DNA of 23,407 nt, from NCBI GenBank assembly GCA_035528995.1, contig DATKXO010000013.1:1-23407 (forward strand), read 5' to 3'. This DNA comes from DATKXO01 sp035528995 (GTDB taxonomy: Bacteria > Planctomycetota > Phycisphaerae > UBA1845). Positions 15,189 to 22,171 of this stretch are shown in pieces. Under the pieces are notes generated by a model, which ran no database searches, was not told where the DNA came from, and worked only from the letters and a program-made list of their open reading frames with translations. The first letter of the stretch is position 1. Each line of letters opens with the position of its first letter. A program made the position numbers and the translations under genes.

Positions 15189-15256
15189 GGGCTGAGGGCA
15201 TAGCCTTCGAGACTGACCAGGATCTCGCCAGCGGCGGACTCCTGCGACGAGCACGG
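15189..15256 (+). promoter_or_regulatory. decayed TPP-aptamer copy
   Basis: Directly after the preceding stop, 15189-15221 matches the intact aptamer's 15329-15361 region at about 27 of 33 bases (GGGCTGAG, AGCCTTCGA, CTGA, CAGG blocks), and CCTGCG recurs at 15241-15246. The pyrimidine-sensing CTGAGA is CTGAGG, and AACCTGATC is AGACTGACC. These are bases the riboswitch cannot normally change, so it is probably inactive. It also lies upstream of the promoter. Confidence 0.55.
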
Positions 15257-15257
15257 G

Positions 15258-15286
15258 TTGACGACCGCGCCGGGCGGAGATACGAT
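15258..15286 (+). promoter_or_regulatory. sigma70-type promoter of thiC
   Basis: TTGACG (15258-15263), a 17-base spacer and TACGAT (15281-15286) would start transcription at about 15293, exactly at the first arm of the riboswitch. Confidence 0.7.
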
Positions 15287-15294
15287 GCGCCTGG

Positions 15295-15413
15295 TCGCTA
15301 GGTGTGTCCGCTGGACGGAGGAATCGGCGGGCTGAGAACAGAGCCTTCGAACCTGATCAGGGGCGCACCGGCGGGGGACGTGAGCCGGTGCGAGAACCTG
15401 CGTAGGAAAGCGA
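15295..15413 (+). promoter_or_regulatory. TPP riboswitch (THI element)
   Basis: The invariant blocks are present in order: GGCTGAGA, CCTTCGAACCTGATCAG, and CTGCGTAGGAAAG. P1 is TCGCT (15295-15299) with AGCGA (15409-15413). A GC-rich optional P3a hairpin (GCACCGG/CCGGTGC) is inserted. A GCAA-capped stem (GCGGGCC/GGCCTGC) follows from about 15419, and GAGGAGGAG lies six bases before the thiC ATG. With no T-run terminator visible, control of translation is more likely than attenuation. It senses thiamin pyrophosphate and turns thiC down. Confidence 0.92.
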
Positions 15414-15501
15414 CATCAGCGGGCCGCAAGGCCTGCTCGCCCTCCCGCAGACCCAACCCTGAATCGCAACGCAGTCCGCGGCCGTTCGAGGAGGAGCTTC
15501 C

Positions 15502-17013
15502 ATGACGCAACTGCAAGCCGCCCGCGCCGGCCAGACCACCGAGCAGATGAAACGCGTGGCCGAGCGCGAGAACACGACGGCCGAGTTCATCCGCAAGCAG
15601 GTCGCGGCCGGGCACTTGGTCATCCCCGCGAACACTCAGCACCTGGCCGGCGCGGCGGGGTACGATGCGCGGACGCACGCCGGTGCCGCTCCCTGCCGGC
15701 TCGATCCGGTCGGCATCGGCCGGGCCATCACCACGAAGATCAACGCCAACATCGGCGCCTCGCCGGTGACCAGCAGCACGAACGAGGAGGTGGACAAACT
15801 GCGCTGGGCCGCCCGCTGGGGGGCGGACACGCTGATGGACCTGTCGACCGGCGGCGACCTGGACGGCTGCCGGCAGGCCATCATCGACAACGCCACCATC
15901 CCCATCGGCACCGTGCCCATCTACTCGATGATCGTGAACAAGCGCATCGAGGACCTGACCTACGACGACATCCTGGGCGAGATCGAGCACCAGGCCCGGC
16001 AGGGCGTCGATTACTTCACCATTCACGCGGGCGTGCTCCGCGAGCACCTTCCGCTGGTCAAGGGGCGGGTCACCGGCATGGTCTCGCGCGGCGGCTCGCT
16101 GCTGGCCAAGTGGATGATCCACCACGGCAAGCAGAACCCCATGTACGAAATCTTCGACGAGATCAGCGCCATCATGCGCGAGTACGACGTGACCTACTCG
16201 CTGGGCGACGGGCTGCGCCCGGGCAGCCTGGCCGACGCGTCCGACAAGGCCCAGTTCGCCGAACTCGACACGCTGGGCGAACTGGTTCACCGGGCCCGCG
16301 AGACGGGCGTGCAGGCCATGGTGGAAGGCCCCGGCCACATCCCCATGGACCAGATCCGCATGAACATGGAGCGGGAGCGCGAGGTGTGCGACGACGCCCC
16401 GTTCTACGTCCTGGGCCCGCTGGTCACGGACGTCTTCCCCGGCTACGACCACATCACCTCGTGCATCGGGGCGACCGAGGCGGCCCGCTGGGGAGCGGCC
16501 ATGCTCTGCTACGTGACGCCCAAGGAGCACGTGGGCCTGCCGCGCCCCGACGACGTGAAAGCCGGTTGCATCGCGTACAAGATCGCCGCCCACGCGGCGG
16601 ACATCGCCAAGGGAATCCCCGGGGCGCGCGACTGGGACGACGACATGTCGCGCGCCCGGGCCGCGTTGAACTGGCCCAAGCAGTTCGAGTTGGCCTTCGA
16701 CGGCGAGGCCGCCCGGGCCCTGCACGACGAGGACCTGGACGTGGACACCGACTTCTGCGCCATGTGCGGGCACGACTGGTGTGCCATGCGCATCAGCAAG
16801 GAGATCGAGGAGTTCGCCAGCGGCAAGGACGCCGACTTCCAGGCCGAGCGCCAGTCGATGCAATCGCCCGGCCTCAACGACGCCCAGCGCCAGCTCCTGG
16901 CCGACCGGGACAAGAAACACTCCTGCCATTCCGACCTGGTCGCGGACCCCCAGGAAGCCAAGCGGCGGCAGCAGGCGGAGTTAGATCAAGTGGAGGCGCC
17001 TTCGCGCCGGTAA
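15502..17013 (+). CDS. thiC: phosphomethylpyrimidine synthase ThiC
   Basis: The 503-residue enzyme converts aminoimidazole ribotide to HMP-phosphate in thiamin synthesis by radical SAM chemistry. Family segments include VIPANTQHLAG, KINANIGASPVTS, GADTLMDLSTGGD, HAGVLREHLPLV, MVEGPGHIPMDQI and YDHITSCIGA. The cluster-binding CxxCxxxxC is C419, C422 and C427 (CAMCGHDWC). The length fits the form without the long N-terminal extension of the E. coli enzyme. The ATG at 15502 has GAGGAGGAG at ideal distance and sits behind a TPP riboswitch. The last 25 or so residues are charged and variable. It is the only thiamin gene in the window. Confidence 0.97.
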   Translation: MTQLQAARAGQTTEQMKRVAERENTTAEFIRKQVAAGHLVIPANTQHLAGAAGYDARTHAGAAPCRLDPVGIGRAITTKINANIGASPVTSSTNEEVDKLRWAARWGADTLMDLSTGGDLDGCRQAIIDNATIPIGTVPIYSMIVNKRIEDLTYDDILGEIEHQARQGVDYFTIHAGVLREHLPLVKGRVTGMVSRGGSLLAKWMIHHGKQNPMYEIFDEISAIMREYDVTYSLGDGLRPGSLADASDKAQFAELDTLGELVHRARETGVQAMVEGPGHIPMDQIRMNMEREREVCDDAPFYVLGPLVTDVFPGYDHITSCIGATEAARWGAAMLCYVTPKEHVGLPRPDDVKAGCIAYKIAAHAADIAKGIPGARDWDDDMSRARAALNWPKQFELAFDGEAARALHDEDLDVDTDFCAMCGHDWCAMRISKEIEEFASGKDADFQAERQSMQSPGLNDAQRQLLADRDKKHSCHSDLVADPQEAKRRQQAELDQVEAPSRR

Positions 17014-17101
17014 CAGCAGGGCGTCGGCTGCGGGGAAGCATTCAGGGCCTGCGGTCGGGGGACCTTTCAAGGCATCGAAACTCCATAACGGCCTCTGGGC
17101 A

Positions 17102-17188
17102 GCAGGTCATGCGGTCTTCGACTGTGACTACGACGACGTGGACCTGAAGGACTTCGCCGGCTACCAGACGGCGTTCACCGGGTACTGA
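17102..17188 (+). pseudogene. orphan dockerin-like C-terminus (gene remnant)
   Basis: The frame reads HAVFDCDYDDVDLKDF, then AGYQTAFTGY and a TGA at 17186-17188. This is the same acidic tail pattern that ends the protease at 9224 (FDFDQDADVDLTDF...). Such tails belong at the ends of long secreted proteins. Here nothing upstream codes for one, since thiC stops at 17013. It is best read as what is left of a deleted gene. Confidence 0.5.
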
Positions 17189-17228
17189 GAGAGGCGGCCA
17201 GCGACATTCCAGGCTGAGCGCCGCTTGT

Positions 17229-18692
17229 CTACTGCCGGTCGGGTTGCTGGGCGCCGCCCGGGCCGTAGGGCTCGAGCTTCAGAAGGTAGCGGTTGGCGAT
17301 GCGGACCAGGTTGCGGTCGGTGGCCCGGTCCAGGACCGTGCGGAAGTCCTCGATGGCGCCGCGGAAATCCCCGGCCAATACCCGCACCTCGCCCCGGAAC
17401 CGATAGGCGCTCATGTAGTCGGGGTCGAGTTCCAGGGCCCGGTTGAAATCGGCCAGGGCGTTGGGCAGATCGTTGTTGGCCAGATGAGTACGCCCTCGCC
17501 CGCAGTAGGCCGGCGCGTAACCCAGCTCGATGGCCATGGCCTGGTCGTAATCGGTGATCGAACCGGACAGGTCGCCGATCTCGCGTTTGATCCTGGCCCG
17601 GTCGCAGTAGGCGGTGTGATCCTTGGGACCCAGGGCGACGGCCCGGTTGTAGTCGGCGATGGCCCCGGAGAGATCGCCATAGCGATGCTTGGCTCCGCCG
17701 CGGGCGACGTAGGCAACGGGATCAGTGGGACGCAGTCGGATGGCGTCGCCGTAGTCGGCGATGGCCCGGCGCAGCTCACCGCGGGCCTCGAAGCAGCCGG
17801 CCCGGGCGTAGTAGGCTTCGGGGTCCTTGGACTGCAGCCGAATGGTTTCACCGTAATCCAGGATGGCCCCGTCCAGATCACCGGCGGCGGCGCGAGCGTT
17901 GGCCCGGTTGAAATAGACGGCCGGGTCACGCATACGCATGCGGATCACCTCGTCGTAATCCGCGATGGCCCCGGCCAGGTCACCCCGGGCCTTTCGGCTG
18001 ATGGCCCGGTTGTGGTAGGCCGTGGCCTCATCCGGAGCGAGGCGGATCGCCTCGTCGTAATCGGCGATGGCGCCGGGCAAGTCGCCAAGCGCCCGGCGTG
18101 CGTCGCCGCGCCTGCGGTAGAGGTCGGCATCGGTGGCACGGCGCTGAATGGCGGCCGTGAAGTCGCTGACGGCGTCTGCGGCATCATTGCCGGCCAGACG
18201 GGCCTTGCCTCGACCGCGATGCGCGTCGGTGCGTTCGTCGTCGAGCTCGATGACGCGGGTGAAATCGGCCACCGCCTGATCGTAGTTCCCCGTCTGGTAA
18301 TGCGCCTCACCTCGGGCCTGATAATGCTCCGGGGCGTCGGGGGCAAGCTCGATCAGCCGGTCGAGGTCCGCGATGGCGTCGGCGTGCTCGCCATGCTGGG
18401 TGAGCGCCGCCGCCCGTCGGGCCAGGGCGGGCAGATCATCGGGCCGATGGGTCAACGCCTCGGTGTAATCGGCGATGGCCCCGACGCGGTCGTTGCCGCG
18501 CAGGCGTTCCTCGGCGCGCTCGATGAAGGTGGTGTAAGGATCCAGGTCGGCTCGGGCCGTTCGGGGGCCCATGAACCAGAAGAGCAGGCCTCCGGCGGCC
18601 AGAATGAAGACGAACGCCAGGGCCACCAGGACCTTCGACGTGTGCGAGGTAGGTTCGGGCACCGAACCGCCCGGTTGGTTCCATTTCTTCAT
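17229..18692 (-). CDS. membrane-anchored protein with 12 TPR repeats
   Basis: The 487 residues start MKKWNQPGGS at 18692, after GTGGGGGTGACC. In-frame codons further upstream give a poor N-terminus. A single hydrophobic segment (VLVALAFVFILAAGGLLFWFM, residues about 21-41) anchors it, and the rest is 12 tandem 34-residue TPR units of the type GD-x-x-GAIADY-x-x-AI. They are extremely regular, with a short tail PYGPGGAQQPDRQ. TPR stacks are protein-binding scaffolds; the partner is not known. With Lys/Lys at the N-terminus the TPR part is probably periplasmic. The near-identical repeats make it prone to repeat gain or loss. It may be read from the HEAT-gene promoter, as no strong own promoter is seen in the 226-base gap. 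Confidence 0.88.
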   Translation of the reverse strand: MKKWNQPGGSVPEPTSHTSKVLVALAFVFILAAGGLLFWFMGPRTARADLDPYTTFIERAEERLRGNDRVGAIADYTEALTHRPDDLPALARRAAALTQHGEHADAIADLDRLIELAPDAPEHYQARGEAHYQTGNYDQAVADFTRVIELDDERTDAHRGRGKARLAGNDAADAVSDFTAAIQRRATDADLYRRRGDARRALGDLPGAIADYDEAIRLAPDEATAYHNRAISRKARGDLAGAIADYDEVIRMRMRDPAVYFNRANARAAAGDLDGAILDYGETIRLQSKDPEAYYARAGCFEARGELRRAIADYGDAIRLRPTDPVAYVARGGAKHRYGDLSGAIADYNRAVALGPKDHTAYCDRARIKREIGDLSGSITDYDQAMAIELGYAPAYCGRGRTHLANNDLPNALADFNRALELDPDYMSAYRFRGEVRVLAGDFRGAIEDFRTVLDRATDRNLVRIANRYLLKLEPYGPGGAQQPDRQ

Positions 18693-18918
18693 GGTCACCC
18701 CCACCGGTAGAACCGATTGCACGTATCCCGCCGCCGCCCGTAATAGCGCAGGTGCCTTCCCGTGCCCGAACGGGGCCGCCGATCGACTACTCGGGCTATT
18801 CATCGACCCGAGATGATGACGGGTTGGATTGAAAACGGCGAAGGAGGGTCCGGCTGCGTCCCATAAGGCGTGTGGCCCGCCGGACGGGCTGTTCCGGCCA
18901 CCGCTGCCGCGGTACTCG

Positions 18919-21186
18919 TCAGCCTGGGGAATAGCTGCGAATGATCTCGCTGGCCTGGTTGTCGGAGAGGTTCAGGGCCCCCAGCGCCTGGCTGGCCGCC
19001 GTGCGCATGGTCAGGTCGGGCTCCTCGCGGGCGGCCGAGAGCAAGGCCTGCACCCGGGCGTCGTCCAGGCGGTTGCCGATCGTCTTTGCGGAATCCGCCA
19101 GGGAGCTGAAAGCCGCCATGCGCAAAGACTCGGTCTGGTCCACGTTCAAGGCCAGGTCGGCGATGGCCTGCTGCGCGGTGACGGTCGGAAGCAGGGCCAG
19201 CACCGAGGTGCAGCGGAGTCGCAATTCCTCGTCGTCGGCCGACAGCGCCGCGATCAAGGCCGGCTCAGCCACACGACAATCGAGGACGGTCGCGCCGGCG
19301 TTGGCGATCCGTTGCAGCGTCGAAGCGGCCTCGAAGGCCAGTTCCAGGGCGGCGTCGGCGTCCAAGACCGCCTGGCCGGTGCTTGCCCGGATCGCGTCCA
19401 GCCGATCGGCTATTTCGTCACGTTCGGCCGTCGCGTCGATGGCCTCGATGTTGTCCGCTCGGGAGGCGAGGTCGTCGGCGGCCGGCGAGCCGGCGGGGCG
19501 AGCCAGCACGATGATCGCCGTGCCGGCGAAGGCGGACTCGCGACGCAGGGAATCAACGGCCACCGCGATGCCCGGCGCATCGATGTCCACCGCCAGCACG
19601 AAGGCGGACACCCAATCCAGCTCGGAACGGGCCCGGTCGATCGCCTTGTAGAAGTCGGCCTCGGTCACCACCTGAGCGCCGGCCTGGCGGAACTCGGCGG
19701 CCAGTCGGTTGCGGTTGTCGGCGTCAGGATCCACGACGACCAGCCGCTCCGTCTGCGTGGGCGACAATGCACCGACCAAGACGGGCACCACCCGCTCGGC
19801 CCCGGCGAAGGGCGAGCGCGGCAGAGCATTGCCCAGGGCCAGCGCGGCACGAATCCGCACGACGCGATCGGGGAACTCCAGGGCCTGGACCAGGGGTTGC
19901 TTGTAGTCCTGCGTTCCGATCAGCGAGGCCGTCCCCGCTATCACCCGCAAGGCGGCGATCGCTCCCAGAGCCACCTGGGCGTCGCCGTCACGAACCGCCC
20001 GGTCGAGAACCAGGTGGGCATAGCGTGCCCCGGCCGCACGAGTGAAGTACAGACTGGGCGGGAAGTCCTCGGGGCGTGTGTCGTCGGCTTCCTCGGGTTC
20101 GCCCGGTTGGGGCGACTCGACGTCGAGGCCCAGCCGGGCCTCGCGGCGGATGTCCGCGGCCAGCCACAAGGCGATGGCGTCGTCATCGCCGGGATCGATG
20201 CGCAATGCTTCCTGGCAACATCGCATGGCCATCACCGGCCCGAAGATCCGTTGCGGCACCGGGACCGCCTTGAGAAAGCTGTTTTCCGCGTCCCAGTACC
20301 ACACGTTGGCCGACGGCAGACGGGGGTCGGCGGCCACCGAGCCCCGCTCCTCGTAGTATTGAGTGGCCAGTTGAAAGAACCCCTGGCCGGGCGAGCCGGC
20401 GGCGGGCCGCCCGGACCGCTCGGCGATGCGACCGATCGCCTCCGAAGCGGCCGACTTGATCTCGGGCGTGGCGGATGAATCGACGAGCTGCCGCTGTAGA
20501 TACGGCACCGCCTGAGGATAGCCGATGCCCCCCAGCGTCCGGACAACGTGTCCGCGCAGCGTCTGGTCCTCCGTGGCCAGCGCAGTAACCAGCGGATTGA
20601 TCGCCGGGCGCCCCAATCTGGGCAAGGCGGCCAGAATCCGGGGATGAAGCCTGGCCTGGTCCGGATCGCGCAGGGTTTGCAGCATCCAGGGCACGGCGTA
20701 TTCCCCCGATTCGATCAGACGCTCGATGGCGTGGAACTCCATTTGCGGCGACCCGCCGAGCTTCTCGATGTTGGCCTTGATCCGGGCCACGTCCTGGCGC
20801 AACTGGAACTCACCCTGTTGAACGACCTCCAGCACGCGTGCGGCGCTTTGCCCGATGGGCGAGTTGTCGATGATCAGCATGAGGGTCTCGAGGCTGCGTG
20901 GGTCTCGCCCGGAGACCTCCAGCAACTTGACCGGGTCGAGGTCGGGGTGCTCGAGCAACTGTCGGGCGTAGGCGTCGGCCAGCTCGAATCGACCCAGCCG
21001 GGCGAAGTGCAGAAAATCCTCGAACAAGGTTGCGACGGGCGCGCCTTCGGGAACTGTCGGGCCGACGGCGGCATCGTCTGTCTGCGCCACGGCGCTGCCG
21101 ACGGGGAAACAGAGCAGCGCCGCGCAGACCAGGAGGCAACGCCACATGGTTGAAGATTCATGTTGGCAGGAAGCGAGGGGGGGCAT
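18919..21186 (-). CDS. exported HEAT-repeat protein with receiver-like domain
   Basis: The start at 21186 (MPPLASC) has GGAGG five bases upstream. A second ATG at 21147 (MWRCLLVCAALLCFPVGSAVA) would give a more standard signal peptide but has no clear ribosome site. Of 755 residues, about 15-35 are the signal peptide. HEAT/PBS-like helical pairs occur around 170-260 (PAINPLVTALATEDQTLRG) and 400-475. A receiver-like alpha/beta domain covers about 480-595 (RLVVVDPDADNRNRLA, then SAFVLAVDIDAPG, then TAIIVLARPAG). HEAT pairs resume to the end. Its REC-like part lacks the usual VDDD acid pair (VDPD). The function is unknown; it may be a periplasmic scaffold. Confidence 0.85.
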   Translation of the reverse strand: MPPLASCQHESSTMWRCLLVCAALLCFPVGSAVAQTDDAAVGPTVPEGAPVATLFEDFLHFARLGRFELADAYARQLLEHPDLDPVKLLEVSGRDPRSLETLMLIIDNSPIGQSAARVLEVVQQGEFQLRQDVARIKANIEKLGGSPQMEFHAIERLIESGEYAVPWMLQTLRDPDQARLHPRILAALPRLGRPAINPLVTALATEDQTLRGHVVRTLGGIGYPQAVPYLQRQLVDSSATPEIKSAASEAIGRIAERSGRPAAGSPGQGFFQLATQYYEERGSVAADPRLPSANVWYWDAENSFLKAVPVPQRIFGPVMAMRCCQEALRIDPGDDDAIALWLAADIRREARLGLDVESPQPGEPEEADDTRPEDFPPSLYFTRAAGARYAHLVLDRAVRDGDAQVALGAIAALRVIAGTASLIGTQDYKQPLVQALEFPDRVVRIRAALALGNALPRSPFAGAERVVPVLVGALSPTQTERLVVVDPDADNRNRLAAEFRQAGAQVVTEADFYKAIDRARSELDWVSAFVLAVDIDAPGIAVAVDSLRRESAFAGTAIIVLARPAGSPAADDLASRADNIEAIDATAERDEIADRLDAIRASTGQAVLDADAALELAFEAASTLQRIANAGATVLDCRVAEPALIAALSADDEELRLRCTSVLALLPTVTAQQAIADLALNVDQTESLRMAAFSSLADSAKTIGNRLDDARVQALLSAAREEPDLTMRTAASQALGALNLSDNQASEIIRSYSPG

Positions 21187-21346
21187 GAGGTCCTCCATTG
21201 CGGAAGCAAGACCGGGACAAGGGGATGGATCCAACCGTTACGCCGGGGCCGAGAGCCGCACTGGGCAACCCTCAGGCCGGTTGTGCTACAACGGTGCCGC
21301 CTGCGCCGCCGGTGAGCGTCTCCAGCCCCGGCAGCGCGCCGATGGC

Positions 21347-21374
21347 AGTATAGGATACCGCAAGAAAGCGTCAA
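21347..21374 (-). promoter_or_regulatory. strong sigma70-type promoter for the HEAT gene
   Basis: On minus, TTGACG (21374-21369), a 16-base spacer and TATACT (21352-21347) give a start near 21340 and a leader of about 155 bases before the ATG at 21186. It may also drive the TPR gene downstream. Confidence 0.65.
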
Positions 21375-21479
21375 CGGCAGGGCCCAAGGGGCGTCTGTGG
21401 CCCCGGACAATTGCCCTGACCTTGGCGAAGGCTGGTCGGCGAACCCGGCGACTGGCGACCCCTGCCGTAGTGCGTCTGG

Positions 21480-21650
21480 TCAGACGTTCCGCAGGATCGC
21501 AAACGAGCCGGCGGCGGTGATTCCCAGCAGGATCGTTTGGATGAAGTCGAAGGCGTCCGACGAGGTACAGCCGCCGAATTGCAACATGACGCCGCCACTG
21601 GCCAGAACAGCCGCCACCCTCATGAACCGGTAGAATCGCATCATCTTCAT
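21480..21650 (-). CDS. tiny lipoprotein-like protein (56 aa)
   Basis: Starting at 21650 (MKMMRFYRFMR; nearby ATGs at 21644 and 21641 are possible), the product has a basic N-terminus, the hydrophobic stretch VAAVLASGGVMLQFGGC with a lipobox-like FGGC (C28), and a 28-residue mature part with a second hydrophobic helix (FIQTILLGITAAGSFAIL). It has its own promoter at 21721-21748. Its function is unknown. It resembles the protein at 238-465 in plan. It could sit across or on the membrane as a peptide partner. Upstream in-frame sequence to 22016 looks non-coding. Confidence 0.6.
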   Translation of the reverse strand: MKMMRFYRFMRVAAVLASGGVMLQFGGCTSSDAFDFIQTILLGITAAGSFAILRNV

Positions 21651-21720
21651 TCCAGACAGAAGGTTACAGCTCTTCATCGCTGGCCGCGCCGACCATCGGA
21701 AGAGCCTTCTAATCCTGAGC

Positions 21721-21748
21721 AGTGTACGCACCGCCGGCAATGCGTCAA
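21721..21748 (-). promoter_or_regulatory. sigma70-type promoter for the tiny lipoprotein gene
   Basis: On minus, TTGACG (21748-21743), a 16-base spacer and TACACT (21726-21721) lie about 70 bases ahead of the start codon. It has the same form as the promoters of thiC and the HEAT gene. Confidence 0.55.
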
Positions 21749-22071
21749 TGAATCCGGTTCCGGATTTAGGCAGCGTCCCCACGCTCGCACGATGCCGCCC
21801 GGCGTCTGCATCGGCATGAAGTCGCGATCGGCGGTCGACTAGGGTCGCATGCTCGGCGCCGGATTCGGCATCCTGCCCAAAAGCCGCATCCGGTTCACCC
21901 GGCGGCCTGGACGTCCCCCAGCACCCCAATGCGTCAGTGGCGGGCGGCCGACAAACCGCCCCAACCTCCGTATTCTGCGAACCAAATGCGTGCGCCAACG
22001 AAGTATGAGGGAACACGGCCTTTGCCGGCCGTCAAAGTCGCGGGAGCACCGCGCCCGGAGGTGGAGGTATC
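21749..22071. other. intergenic stretch, no gene recognised
   Basis: Frames on both strands here are short, Arg/Pro-rich and without ribosome sites. I see no clear hairpin terminator. It separates the minus-strand lipoprotein promoter from the plus-strand export gene. Confidence 0.3.
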
Positions 22072-22101
22072 TTAACCGGTCGGTCGCCAATAGCCGATAA
22101 T
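22072..22101 (+). promoter_or_regulatory. possible promoter of the export-lipoprotein gene
   Basis: TTAACC (22072-22077), an 18-base spacer and GATAAT (22096-22101) lie in a locally AT-richer patch about 70 bases before the start at 22172. The -35 is weak. Confidence 0.35.
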
Positions 22102-22171
22102 ATTGCGGTGATTGGGACCGCGCGGCGCGGTTGTCGGGCGGGCGCCCGATACATATGTGCTGAGGCAAGGC

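Noticed and set aside
15298..16929. 543-codon antisense frame over thiC
   Set aside because: ThiC is unmistakable on plus, and the antisense frame crosses the TPP riboswitch.
17229..18600. Regular 102-base-like periodicity as a CRISPR or DNA repeat array
   Set aside because: The period follows the 34-residue TPR unit in frame; it is coding repetition with diverged DNA, without spacers.
18829..20478. 549-codon plus-strand frame
   Set aside because: It mirrors the HEAT gene on minus, which has a strong promoter, a ribosome site and recognisable repeats.
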